64,000 bases of DNA from NCBI GenBank assembly GCA_052108535.1, contig JBQDZM010000006.1, positions 1-64,000 on the forward strand, read 5' to 3'. Shown here piece by piece: positions 19,330 to 27,567 of the stretch. Every line of letters starts with the position of its first letter. Position 1 is the first letter of the stretch. Both the position numbers and the translations under genes were made by a program. The notes under the pieces were generated by a model. That model saw only the letters and a program-made list of their open reading frames with translations, did no database searches and was not told where the DNA came from. This DNA comes from Galactobacter sp052108535 (GTDB lineage: Bacteria > Actinomycetota > Actinomycetes > Actinomycetales > Micrococcaceae).

Positions 19330-20942
19330 CAGAAGCGAGACGACCCGCCGGAACCGGAGAACGAACCGCCGCCGGAGTAGCCGCCGGAGATCCCACCGGA
19401 GCTGGAGGACGAGGACGCCGCACTACGGGCACTCTCAACGCGGCTGTGCCCGGCGCTGTAGCCCATCTGATAGGCGGCCACCCGCCAGAAGTGGTTGGCG
19501 GGCCCGGACACGTCAAGGATGGAGCCGGTGCCAGAACGGCGCTGCCCGTAGCGGGCGGAACTCATCTGCTCCCGCATCAGGCGTTCCTCAGACGCGGACT
19601 TCGCGTACTCGGAAATCTGGGCTTCGGAGAAACGCTCCAGGTGATTGGTCAGCTGGCTGCGCAGCTCGGCGAGGGCGTCGAGGGCCTGGTCCACGCTGAT
19701 GCGTTGGGCCTCCAGGTCGGAGGAGACCGAGTCCAGTTTGGCGAGGGCCTCCTCACGGAAGGACGTCAGCGTTGCGGTCACGTGGTTCAGAGCTTTCGGC
19801 GCCGAACGGGTCAAGGCATCGAGCTGCTTCAGATCCTCCACCAAGGGGGCGGTCTGGGCGCGCCAGGCGTTCTGCCACGTGGCGGAGCGGGTGTAGAGCG
19901 CGGCGGCCTGGATGATGGCGTCGTCGGTGAAGTCCAGGTCGGCTCCGACCTCCGCGAACGCCCTGGCCCGGCTGCGGTAGGTGTCCTGGTGGCGGCGCTT
20001 GGGGTCCACCGCCTGCAACTCCTGCTGCTCGGTGAAGGCCTTACGGAATTGCTGAATGAAGTCCTCGAAGCGACGCTCCATGTCCGCCGCGTGCGGGGAG
20101 TCGGTGGGAAGCGTCCTGGCGGAGAGTTCCGTGGTGTCCAGATCGGTGGCCACCTGCGTCACGTGGGCCACTCCGGTGGCCAGTTTCGAATCAAATTCCT
20201 GGCGATGTTTGGCGCGCACGCTCAACCACACCACGAAGCACAGGCCTGCCACCACGAGCAGACCGAACGTCCACAGATAGACCGCGGGGTTGAGGTACCA
20301 CGGACGTTCGATGAGCTTGGCGCCCTCCTTTACGACATCGGCCACACCGTCGGTCCAGCGTCCCTGCCTGAAGTTGTCGGTGCCCGCCTGATGGGTCTTC
20401 TCCATCTTGGACTCGTTCAGGGCACGATCCTCACCGAAGTAGGTGCCGATCTGTCCGTGGTTGCCGCTCTCCACGCTTAACGTCACGATGAAGAGTCCGT
20501 CAGCCCAGTAGTCGCCGTAATCCTTGGGATCGTCGGAGATCCACTCCGGGCGGTCGCTCTTGGCGTAGTCCAGCGTCTTCTGGTTGATGTCGTCGTAGTA
20601 GTCGCCCTTGCGGGTGTAGATGGCGACCTTGGTCGGCTTGTGGAATTTGACGCCGTCCAAGGCGTTGCGGAGCCGCGGTTCGCTGAGGACGTCCGCGGTG
20701 TCGTCCACGGTCAGCGACTTCACGTTCTTGGCCGCGGGAAACAGTGTTCGTACCGCCGCCGCGTCCAGCTGGGTGGTTTCAATGCCCGACGACGCGGTGT
20801 GCGGGCCGCTGGCCCGGCCACTTGCGCTGGCTGAGTCGCTTGCGCTCGCCGCAGGCACGGCGACGGTGAGTCCCAGGAACAGGCTCAGGAGCAGACCAAG
20901 CGAGAATAGGCGTGGGCGGCTGGGGCGGGGTTTGCGGGGCAT
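19329..20942 (-). CDS. TPM-like/DUF5129-type membrane protein with Ser-Gly tail
   Basis: The 537-residue protein has a signal peptide (LFSLGLLLSLFLGLTVAVPA, residues 13-32) and an extracytoplasmic domain (about 55-215) with the stretch KVAIYTRKGDYYDDINQKTL and GDYWADGLFIVTLSVESGNHG. This recalls TPM phosphatase-like domains; I think the family is DUF5129. A membrane helix (about 225-245), a long helical cytoplasmic region and a Ser/Gly-rich C-terminal tail (SSSSSSGGISGGYSGGGSFS and beyond) follow. This layout is common among actinobacterial TPM proteins. Function is unknown. It is the first gene of the probable operon running through the GNAT, FemABX and ATP-grasp genes, hinting at an envelope role. 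Confidence 0.65.
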   Translation of the reverse strand: MPRKPRPSRPRLFSLGLLLSLFLGLTVAVPAASASDSASASGRASGPHTASSGIETTQLDAAAVRTLFPAAKNVKSLTVDDTADVLSEPRLRNALDGVKFHKPTKVAIYTRKGDYYDDINQKTLDYAKSDRPEWISDDPKDYGDYWADGLFIVTLSVESGNHGQIGTYFGEDRALNESKMEKTHQAGTDNFRQGRWTDGVADVVKEGAKLIERPWYLNPAVYLWTFGLLVVAGLCFVVWLSVRAKHRQEFDSKLATGVAHVTQVATDLDTTELSARTLPTDSPHAADMERRFEDFIQQFRKAFTEQQELQAVDPKRRHQDTYRSRARAFAEVGADLDFTDDAIIQAAALYTRSATWQNAWRAQTAPLVEDLKQLDALTRSAPKALNHVTATLTSFREEALAKLDSVSSDLEAQRISVDQALDALAELRSQLTNHLERFSEAQISEYAKSASEERLMREQMSSARYGQRRSGTGSILDVSGPANHFWRVAAYQMGYSAGHSRVESARSAASSSSSSGGISGGYSGGGSFSGSGGSSRF

Positions 20943-21014
20943 GCGTAACTCCTCGGCTGCGGCGCGGACGAGTTCAGCCTAGCGGTGCGCGCGTGGAGCG
21001 GCCCAGCATCCCTA

Positions 21015-21032
21015 GCCGACCAACCGGTCGGC
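21015..21032. promoter_or_regulatory. Operator-like palindrome
   Basis: GCCGACC-aacc-GGTCGGC has perfect 7-bp arms. It lies between two divergent genes and just upstream of the ribosome site of the DUF3237 gene. The ACC-GGT symmetry resembles TetR-family sites, but no TetR gene is adjacent, so the binder is unknown. Confidence 0.4.
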
Positions 21033-21049
21033 AAGGTAGGTTCTCGTCT

Positions 21050-21517
21050 ATGACCATCACCACGCGCCACGCGTTCACCCTCCACGTCGACCTCCTTCCG
21101 CCCACCGAGGTGGGGGCCGTCCAAGGCGGCTTCCGCAGAATCGTCCCGATCGTGGGCGGCCGGGTGGACGGCCCCGACCTGCAGGGCGAGATCCTGCCCG
21201 GCGGTGCCGATTGGAACTTGGAGGGTCAGGACGGCACCTTCACCGTCTGGGCGCGCTACGACATCAAGCTTGCTGATGGCACCATCGTGGGCGTCGTCAA
21301 CGGTGGCACCGGGGTGATGCCGCCAGAGGAGGAGTTCGGCAAGGGGGAGATGGCGCCCGCACTGCCCACGCAGCCTGTCTTCGAGGTCCCGGAAGGTGGG
21401 CCGGAATGGCTCAAGGAGACCCGGTTCTTCGGGATGTTGCGGGAAGAGAGCATCACGCGCGTGCGGATCGAGATCTACCGCTGGGACCTGGAAGGGACCT
21501 GGACCCCGGAGGTCTGA
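21050..21517 (+). CDS. DUF3237 domain protein
   Basis: The 155-residue protein starts at ATG 21050, preceded by AAGGTAGG. It contains the DUF3237 pattern: a central GRVDGPDLQGEILPGGADW and the segment FTVWARYDIKLADGTIVGVV, followed by a C-terminal ESITRVRIEIYRWD. The family forms a small beta-barrel of unknown function. The gene is divergent from the TPM-like gene and precedes trpF by about 105 bases. Confidence 0.85.
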   Translation: MTITTRHAFTLHVDLLPPTEVGAVQGGFRRIVPIVGGRVDGPDLQGEILPGGADWNLEGQDGTFTVWARYDIKLADGTIVGVVNGGTGVMPPEEEFGKGEMAPALPTQPVFEVPEGGPEWLKETRFFGMLREESITRVRIEIYRWDLEGTWTPEV

Positions 21518-21623
21518 GCGACACGTTCTCCTAGGCTTTCCGTCACCACCGCAGAGGGGCCTCACGCGGTCATGACGGAAAGACTGGGGACGGGCGTATA
21601 GATAGCGTGGGAGGATCGACGGC

Positions 21624-22238
21624 ATGTACGTGAAGGTATGCGGATTGAAGACGGCTGCGGCCGCCACGGAGGCGGTGGCCGCAGGAGCGGACGCGATCGG
21701 CGTGGTGATGAGCCCCAAGAGTCCCCGTCACGTGGACGTTGAATCCGCACGCACCGTGATCGCGGCCGCCAAGGCCGAGCGGACAGACGTGGATACCGTT
21801 CTGGTGGTCAACGACCTGCCTGCGGTGGAGGCTGCTCAGATCGCGGGACAGATCGGCGCCGATGTGGCGCAATTGCACGGCCCGGCGTACTCGAGCGCCG
21901 ATTTCCGGGCTGCGGCGCAGATCCTTCCGAGGCTCTGGCGGGCCACGTCCCTGAAACACGATCCCCACCCGGTCCTCGGAGGTCACGGTGAGGAGCGGCT
22001 GCTGTTGGACGCGCCCAAACCAGGCAGCGGCTCCACCTGGGACCTCAGTCTGGTCCAGGACCTGGAGTTGACAGGGGAGTGGCTATTGGCCGGCGGCCTG
22101 AACCCGGCCAACGTGGCTCAGGCCATCCGCACCGCACGGCCCTGGGGAGTCGACGTCTCCAGCGGGGTCGAGTCCGCGCCCGGAGAAAAGGACCTTGGCC
22201 TGATCCGAGCCTTCGTCGAGGCAGCCAAGAACGCCTGA
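21624..22238 (+). CDS. trpF: Phosphoribosylanthranilate isomerase TrpF
   Basis: The 204-residue TIM-barrel enzyme begins MYVKVCGLKTAAAATEAVAA, with the catalytic Cys in KVCGL. The phosphate-binding region is LLAGGLNPANVAQAI followed by WGVDVSSGVESAPGEKD, as in TrpF. It converts N-(5'-phosphoribosyl)anthranilate to CdRP in tryptophan synthesis. It is a solitary gene here, not within a trp operon, which is common for trpF in Actinobacteria. Its last codons and stop lie within an 18-bp tandem repeat. Confidence 0.93.
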   Translation: MYVKVCGLKTAAAATEAVAAGADAIGVVMSPKSPRHVDVESARTVIAAAKAERTDVDTVLVVNDLPAVEAAQIAGQIGADVAQLHGPAYSSADFRAAAQILPRLWRATSLKHDPHPVLGGHGEERLLLDAPKPGSGSTWDLSLVQDLELTGEWLLAGGLNPANVAQAIRTARPWGVDVSSGVESAPGEKDLGLIRAFVEAAKNA

Positions 22239-22280
22239 GCGATCAGGAACGCCTGAGTGGCCAAGAACGCCTGATCAGGT
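22227..22280. repeat. 18-bp x3 tandem repeat across two convergent stop codons
   Basis: Three adjacent 18-bp units begin AAGAACGCCTGA (22227), AGGAACGCCTGA (22245) and AAGAACGCCTGA (22263). The first contains the trpF stop; the third contains the stop of the convergent VOC gene. The array is therefore shared by the 3' ends of both genes. Confidence 0.85.
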
Positions 22281-22694
22281 CCAGGGCTGGTCTGCGGCCA
22301 CCGTGGTGTCGGTGAACCCTGCCTCCCACACGTGGCCGTCCGGGTCACGAACGGCGCCCGTGAACCGGCCGCGCGTTTCCTCCACGGGAATCCGGTAGAC
22401 CTGGCCACCCCCGGCCACGGCCGCCGCCACGAAGGCGCCCACGTCGTTGGCGGAGCCGACCTCGATGGTGACGAACATCTGCCTGGCCCCAGACGGGCGA
22501 TCGGGCTGGTCGCCCTCACGCAGGGTGAGGGAGAAGTTCGCCATGGTGTGCGCCACGACCCGGGTGTCTTGAGACAGGATGTACGTGCTCACGGTGGGGC
22601 TGGAGGCCGCGAGCACCTTGGTTAGGCCCAAGCTGGCGCAGAACTGGTCGGTGACCGCCAGATTTGCGACGGGTAAGTGAATGGAGACGGACAT
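22275..22694 (-). CDS. VOC family (glyoxalase/bleomycin-resistance fold) protein
   Basis: The 139-residue protein opens SIHLPVANLAVTDQFCASLG and ends with VRDPDGHVWEAGFTD, the standard VOC-domain pattern of paired beta-alpha-beta-beta-beta modules. The first residues and the DPDGHVWE segment usually supply metal ligands (His and Glu). Members include dioxygenases, glyoxalases and resistance proteins, and this one most resembles the small stand-alone PhnB/glyoxalase-like type; the substrate is unknown. The aldo-keto reductase gene is 11 bases upstream on the same strand, suggesting co-transcription. Confidence 0.85.
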   Translation of the reverse strand: MSVSIHLPVANLAVTDQFCASLGLTKVLAASSPTVSTYILSQDTRVVAHTMANFSLTLREGDQPDRPSGARQMFVTIEVGSANDVGAFVAAAVAGGGQVYRIPVEETRGRFTGAVRDPDGHVWEAGFTDTTVAADQPWT

Positions 22695-22705
22695 GATGGT
22701 CCTCC

Positions 22706-23533
22706 CTAGAACTCCTCGTAGACTGCCGGGTCCTGATTCCTCTGGCGGCCGTCCGGGCGACCCAGCCCGGTGATCGCAGCGACCTCGTCCTGGGTCAGCT
22801 CTAGGGTGATCGCGGACAGGTTCGCCAACTGTCGGGTCGGCGTCGCGGACTTGGGGATCGGCAGTGAGCCGATGGCGGCGTGCCAGGCCAGGATGACCTC
22901 CGCTGCGCTGACGCCGAGGCGCTCCGCAGCCGCGGTGATCACGGGCTCGGAGAAGAGTTCCCCTCCACGCCGCAGCGGGGACCAGGCCTGGGTCACGATG
23001 CCCCGTTCAGCGTTGAAGGCTAGAGCCTCGGTCTGCGGGAAGTATGGGTGCAACTCGATCTGATTGACCTCCGGGTACTCCCCGGTGGCGTCGTGCACGG
23101 CCTCGAGGTGCTCGGGCAGGAAATTGCATACTCCCACGTGGGAGATCAGCCCCGACTCGCGGGCCTCCAGCAGCGTCTTGAACGCGTCGACGTAGAGCCC
23201 CTGTCCGGGGTTGGGCCAATGGATCAGGTACAGATCGATGTTCTCCAGGTTGAGTCGGTAGAGGCTCTCCTGGACGCAGGCCATGGCATCGTCTGGCCGC
23301 TGGTAACGGCCCGGCAGCTTCGAGGTCACGATCACCTCGCCACGCCCGGACGCGGAGGCCCGCAGGCCCTCACCGACGGTCCCCTCATTCTCGTAGTTGT
23401 AGGCGGAATCCAGCAGGGTGTAGCCCGAGTTGATGCCGTGGGCAATGGCCTCCGCCCCGGCCGCACCGCGCAACTTGTAGGTGCCGAGTCCGATGCTGGG
23501 GAGGGTGAACCCCCGGTGGGTAGTGAAGCTCAT
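22706..23533 (-). CDS. Aldo/keto reductase
   Basis: The 275-residue (beta/alpha)8 NADPH-dependent reductase retains the tetrad: Asp/Tyr in LLDSAYNYENEGTVG, Lys in VTSKLPGRYQ and His in LYLIHWPNPG. The C-terminal NADP-binding segment includes IPKSATPTRQLANL. It belongs to the 2,5-diketogluconate reductase-like group (AKR5 type), with broad carbonyl substrates. It lies between the membrane protein gene (10 bases upstream) and the VOC gene (11 bases downstream) in an apparent three-gene unit. Confidence 0.92.
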   Translation of the reverse strand: MSFTTHRGFTLPSIGLGTYKLRGAAGAEAIAHGINSGYTLLDSAYNYENEGTVGEGLRASASGRGEVIVTSKLPGRYQRPDDAMACVQESLYRLNLENIDLYLIHWPNPGQGLYVDAFKTLLEARESGLISHVGVCNFLPEHLEAVHDATGEYPEVNQIELHPYFPQTEALAFNAERGIVTQAWSPLRRGGELFSEPVITAAAERLGVSAAEVILAWHAAIGSLPIPKSATPTRQLANLSAITLELTQDEVAAITGLGRPDGRQRNQDPAVYEEF

Positions 23534-23542
23534 GCTGATTCC

Positions 23543-24319
23543 TTATCCGTTGCCATGGGTGTTGTCGGTGGTGTCGCCGTCGGTCGCGTCGTAGGAACCG
23601 TCGGAAGAGGGCGCGGAATCCCGCAGCCCGTATGGGTCGTCCTCGTCGCCGAGCGTGTCCTTGGGGGCCGCGGAGCTGGCGCTGAGTTCGGTGGATCCGG
23701 AATCGTCCGCCTTCCCGTTCCCGACCCGTTCTCCGAGGATGCTGCTGGGAAGCGGCAGGCCGATGCCGCCGTCGAGCCTGAGGAACAACCCGCCGGTGAC
23801 GATCAGCAGAATCACGCCGATCAGGCCGAACCAAGGGACCAGTGGCGTGGCGACGAAGGCGCACACGGCCGGGACCAGGACCATGATCGCTCCGGCCAGC
23901 AGATACAGGTTCTTGTCGTAAAGGAAGGCCGTGGGCAGCAATCCCGCCCCGAGTCCCATCAAGGAAATGGCGAAGAAGAGACTCGGCTTGGACTGGGCGG
24001 CCATGATGCCGACCACCACGCCAGCCACCTGGATGGCCACGATCTCGTAGAACAGGGAGCTCAAGGGGTTGCTGCGCGGCAACATGACTGGGCCGCCCAC
24101 CAGCTTGAGCACCAGCCAGGAGACGGGATGGGCTGCCAGGGTCCCCAGCAGCAGAGCGACCTGTCCCGCGGTGGGGGTTCCCCACTGGGAAAGTGCAGAC
24201 GCGATGGCCCAGAACGCTGCGAGCGTGAGTAGGGAGACTCCGCCAGAGCGGTGCAGGACGTCGGCCTGATGGCGCGCGTCGGCGAGTGTTGTTGCCCCAG
24301 GTGCCGCGGATTCCTTCAT
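23543..24319 (-). CDS. Six- to seven-helix membrane protein, unknown family
   Basis: From the ATG at 24319 (a GTG at 24328 is also possible) this encodes about 258 residues. About seven hydrophobic helices are seen between residues 28 and 185, including LLTLAAFWAIASALSQW, AGVVVGIMAAQ and GLIGVILLIVTGGLFL. A hydrophilic Ser/Asp/Gly-rich C-terminal tail of about 65 residues follows. The helix pattern vaguely recalls DUF7010-like proteins, but I would not name it. It heads a probable operon with an aldo-keto reductase and a VOC protein. Confidence 0.6.
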   Translation of the reverse strand: MKESAAPGATTLADARHQADVLHRSGGVSLLTLAAFWAIASALSQWGTPTAGQVALLLGTLAAHPVSWLVLKLVGGPVMLPRSNPLSSLFYEIVAIQVAGVVVGIMAAQSKPSLFFAISLMGLGAGLLPTAFLYDKNLYLLAGAIMVLVPAVCAFVATPLVPWFGLIGVILLIVTGGLFLRLDGGIGLPLPSSILGERVGNGKADDSGSTELSASSAAPKDTLGDEDDPYGLRDSAPSSDGSYDATDGDTTDNTHGNG

Positions 24320-24433
24320 GTGACACACGCTACCGGCTCAGGTCCCGGGCGGGCAGCGGCCAGCGGTCAAAAGAATCTGGGCTGCGGCTCCGGCAGCATG
24401 GAGCGTGGCGGAGTGGCCCGTAGGCTGTGGACG

Positions 24434-25372
24434 ATGAGACGTGCCAATGATTGGGGCCGCAGGCCCCTGGAGGGAACCACCGCGGTGGTGACCGGGGCGA
24501 CGTCGGGCATAGGGGCAGAGATCGCAGCCGCGCTCGCGGCGGCCGGGGTGAAGCTCTGCCTGCCGGCGCGGAACCCGGCCAAGGCGGCCGCCGCGGTAGA
24601 ACGGCTGCAGGCAGCGCGGCCCGGGGTGGATGTCGCCACACCGCATCTGGACCTGGAAGACCTGGCCTCGGTGCGCGCCTTCGCCGACTCGCTGCTCCAC
24701 CGCGGCGAGAAGCTGGACACCCTGATCCTCAACGTCGGAATCATGGAATTGGCGCGACGCACCTGGCGCGGCACGGCCGACGGCTTTGAGGCGCATTTCC
24801 AGGTGAACTTCCTGGCTCATGCCGTCTTGGTTCTTCGCCTGCTCCCGCTGCTGCGGGCCTCCCGCACCAGGATTGTGGTGCAGACCAGCCTGGACGCGGC
24901 ACGCGCGAGCGTCGATTGGGACGACCTCCAGAGCCAAAATCCATACGGTGCGTTCCGCGCCTATGGTGCCTCCAAGCTGGAGCTGTCCCTCTTCTGCCAA
25001 GAGCTGGCGGGGCGAAGCGCGGTGAACAGGTGGGGGATCACCGTGGCCCAGTCGCACCCGGGTGTGGTGCCGGGCAGCTCCATCGCCGGGCCCATCCGGG
25101 CTTTGGTCCCGCGACCCCTGCTCCGGTGGGCAGAGCGCCGGGTCGGCAACCCGCCTCGCACCGCGGCGCAGACCGCCGTCGCGGCGGCGTCGACGACGCT
25201 GCCGCACGCCGTCGGAATGCCCGACGCCGTGTTCCCCGTGATGTTCGCTCCCTCACGTTTTGGCGGTGTGGCCGGTCCTCCGATCGTCCGAGTACCGTTT
25301 GAATCCTGCCTAGATCCGCGGCAATCTGCGCGTATTTGGGGCCTGGCTGAGCGGTTGGCCGGGAGTTCCTGA
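24434..25372 (+). CDS. Short-chain dehydrogenase/reductase
   Basis: The 312-residue SDR starts at ATG 24434. It has the cofactor loop VVTGATSGIGAEIAAALAAA (TGxxxGIG), LDLEDLASVRAFADSL after the second strand, LNVGIM in place of the usual NNAG, and catalytic Tyr-x3-Lys in AYGASKLEL. SHPGVVPGSS follows. The length and LNVGIM/SHPGVV context match the retinol-dehydrogenase/protochlorophyllide-reductase-like extended SDRs that prefer NADP(H). The Ser of the catalytic triad is probably in VQTSLDA. The frame is open further upstream, but residues before MRRANDWG do not look like an SDR N-terminus. Confidence 0.88.
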   Translation: MRRANDWGRRPLEGTTAVVTGATSGIGAEIAAALAAAGVKLCLPARNPAKAAAAVERLQAARPGVDVATPHLDLEDLASVRAFADSLLHRGEKLDTLILNVGIMELARRTWRGTADGFEAHFQVNFLAHAVLVLRLLPLLRASRTRIVVQTSLDAARASVDWDDLQSQNPYGAFRAYGASKLELSLFCQELAGRSAVNRWGITVAQSHPGVVPGSSIAGPIRALVPRPLLRWAERRVGNPPRTAAQTAVAAASTTLPHAVGMPDAVFPVMFAPSRFGGVAGPPIVRVPFESCLDPRQSARIWGLAERLAGSS

Positions 25373-25452
25373 CGGGTGGGGTGAGCTGGCGCACCCGCCT
25401 CGGATTCTCAGGAAATTGCCAGTCTTCGCTGGGCGGGTGTAGGTTTGCGCGC

Positions 25453-25674
25453 ATGCTCGCACGCCTGACCCTCTTGTCGCTGGCCTGCACCGTGGCCGGC
25501 GGGTACCTCTACAAGGTGGACCACGACCTCGCTTGGGTCCCGATTCTCACCGCCGTTGTCCTCCTGATCACCGCCACTCTGGCCGTCATCAAGACCGTCC
25601 GCTCCCGGCACGAGTTCACCGCGTCCGAGCTGGCCAGGGAAGAGGAACGCGTGCTCGAGAGCATCCGCAACTAG
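25453..25674 (+). CDS. Small two-helix membrane protein, hypothetical
   Basis: From the ATG at 25453 this encodes 73 residues: MLARLTLLSLACTVAGGYLY forms the first helix, ILTAVVLLITATLAVI the second, and a charged tail ends with REEERVLESIRN. The frame is open to 25381, but the added residues are not hydrophobic and lack a ribosome site. The family is not recognised. It lies alone between the SDR gene and rlmN. Confidence 0.6.
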   Translation: MLARLTLLSLACTVAGGYLYKVDHDLAWVPILTAVVLLITATLAVIKTVRSRHEFTASELAREEERVLESIRN

Positions 25675-25789
25675 AGGCGTAGCGTCCGGTCGCGGTGACG
25701 CATCACACGCACCAGTTGCCGATGAACTTGCGTCGATGGTGCGGTGGACCACGGCGCACCCACCACCACCCGTGGGATGATTGCTCGTT

Positions 25790-27064
25790 ATGAGCGAGCG
25801 CACCACCACCGAAGACCACCACCGTTCCGGGACCTCCCGCGCCCACGCCGCCCGCGCAGCGCGCGGACTGGAGCGTGGCAGCCGTCCTCAGGTGCGCCCC
25901 ACCGCCGAGGGCTGGAAGCAGCCCATGGGCCCCGACGGTCGCCCCCAGCTGCAGTTCGCACAGCGCCCCCGCGTCTCCCAGCCGCCCAAGCACCTGGCGG
26001 ATATGACCTTGGCGGAGCGCCAGGAGAAGATGAAGGAACTGGGCCTCCCGGCATTCCGCGCCAAGCAGGTCTCCACGCACTACTTTGTCCACCACACCAC
26101 GGACCCCCAGCGGATGAGCGACCTCCCGAAGGACCGGCGCCAGGAGATCGTGGATGCCTTCTTCCCGCCGCTGTTGACCGAGGTCAAGCGCCTCGTCACC
26201 GACGACGGCAAGACCGTGAAGTTCCTCTGGAAGCTCTTTGATGGCGCCCTCGTGGAGTCCGTGCTGATGCGCTACTCCAACCGCATCACCCTCTGCATCT
26301 CTTCACAGTGCGGTTGCGGCATGAACTGCCCGTTCTGCGCCACTGGCCAGAACGGCCTGACGCGCAACATGTCCACCGCGGAGATCCTTGACCAGATCGT
26401 CCAGGCCAACCGCGTGATCGACGAGGGCGGGCTGGGAGCCAACCGCCACGTCAACGGTGAGCCCGAGCGCGTGAACAACATCGTGTTCATGGGCATGGGT
26501 GAGCCGCTGGCCAACTACAAGCGCGTCATGAACGCCGTGCACCGGATGGTCGCTGAGGCTCCCGAGGGTCTGGCGATGTCTGCCCGCGGCATCACGATCT
26601 CCACCGTTGGCCTGGTCCCCGCCATCCGGAAGCTGGCCGACGAAGGACTGCCCTTCACCTTCGCGCTGTCCCTGCACGCACCGGACGACGAATTGCGCGA
26701 CGACCTGATCCCCGTGAACTCCCGCTGGAAGGTGGATGAGGCGCTCGACGCCGCCCACGAGTACTACCAGCGCACCGGCCGCCGCGTCTCCATCGAGTAC
26801 GCGCTGATCAAGGACATGAACGATCACCCGTGGCGCGCCGATCTGCTCGCGGAGAAGCTCAACGCCCGCGGTCGCGGCTGGGTGCACGTGAACCCCATCC
26901 CGCTGAACCCCACGCCCGGCTCCATCTGGACCTCATCCACCCGCAAGGCCACCATGGAGTTCATCGAGCGCCTTGAGGCGGCCGGTGTGCCCACCACGCT
27001 GCGTGACACCCGCGGCAAGGAGATCGACGGCGCCTGCGGTCAGCTCGCAGCAGCCAACGACTGA
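25790..27064 (+). CDS. rlmN: Dual-specificity rRNA/tRNA methyltransferase RlmN
   Basis: The 424-residue radical SAM enzyme carries the cluster motif Cys176-x3-Cys180-x2-Cys183 in CGMNCPFC, the GGEP-like MGMGEPLANY, and the C-terminal catalytic Cys in EIDGACGQL. It makes 2-methyladenosine at A2503 of 23S rRNA and A37 of some tRNAs. The N-terminus carries about 60 extra residues, polar and His/Arg-rich, relative to typical RlmN. The start is ATG 25790; an alternative TTG at 25781 adds three residues. No clear ribosome site is visible, so it may be leaderless. Confidence 0.95.
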   Translation: MSERTTTEDHHRSGTSRAHAARAARGLERGSRPQVRPTAEGWKQPMGPDGRPQLQFAQRPRVSQPPKHLADMTLAERQEKMKELGLPAFRAKQVSTHYFVHHTTDPQRMSDLPKDRRQEIVDAFFPPLLTEVKRLVTDDGKTVKFLWKLFDGALVESVLMRYSNRITLCISSQCGCGMNCPFCATGQNGLTRNMSTAEILDQIVQANRVIDEGGLGANRHVNGEPERVNNIVFMGMGEPLANYKRVMNAVHRMVAEAPEGLAMSARGITISTVGLVPAIRKLADEGLPFTFALSLHAPDDELRDDLIPVNSRWKVDEALDAAHEYYQRTGRRVSIEYALIKDMNDHPWRADLLAEKLNARGRGWVHVNPIPLNPTPGSIWTSSTRKATMEFIERLEAAGVPTTLRDTRGKEIDGACGQLAAAND

Positions 27065-27080
27065 TCACCGCCCCAAAGCG

Positions 27081-27148
27081 GGATCACGACCAACCCGGTA
27101 CAACTACAAGACCGGCATCACGACGAGCCGGGCTCAACCACAAACCTG
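27081..27148. repeat. Diverged 34-bp tandem duplication after rlmN
   Basis: Two adjacent 34-base units begin GGATCACGAC (27081) and GCATCACGAC (27115) and agree at about 24 of 34 positions. The array fills most of the gap between rlmN and the thioredoxin gene and ends at that gene's GGAGGA ribosome site. Confidence 0.5.
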
Positions 27149-27161
27149 GAGGACACACCGC

Positions 27162-27557
27162 ATGGCGACCATCGACCTGACCGAGGCCACCTTCGAAGCC
27201 AATGTTGCGCACGGGGGCATCGTGTTGGTGGACTTCTGGGCCGACTGGTGCGGCCCGTGCAAGCAGTTCTCCCCGATCTTCGAAGCGGTCTCGGAGAAGC
27301 ACCCGGAGATCACGTTCGGCAAGATCGATACCGAGGCTGAACAGCAGCTGGCGGGAGCGGCCGGCATCTCTTCGATCCCCACGTTGATGGGCTTCCGGGA
27401 TGGTGTGCTGGTTTTCCGCGAGTCCGGTGCTGTGCCTGCCTCGGCCCTGGAGGACCTGATCTCGCAGATGGAAGCGCTGGACATGGATCAGATCCGCAAG
27501 GAGATCGCTGAAGCGGCGGCAGAGGCGGAAGCGGGCGACTCCGCTCGGGCCGAGTAA
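27162..27557 (+). CDS. Thioredoxin
   Basis: The 131-residue thioredoxin-fold protein has the active site WADWCGPCKQ and the cis-proline in SIPTLMGFRDG. GGAGGA (27148-27153) gives a clear ribosome site for ATG 27162. It has an Ala/Glu-rich C-terminal extension of about 25 residues (IRKEIAEAAAEAEAGDSARA) not present in minimal TrxA. It acts as a general disulfide reductase in the cytoplasm. A gene for an MpaB-like protein begins 10 bases later. Confidence 0.93.
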   Translation: MATIDLTEATFEANVAHGGIVLVDFWADWCGPCKQFSPIFEAVSEKHPEITFGKIDTEAEQQLAGAAGISSIPTLMGFRDGVLVFRESGAVPASALEDLISQMEALDMDQIRKEIAEAAAEAEAGDSARAE

Positions 27558-27567
27558 GACTCCGCAG

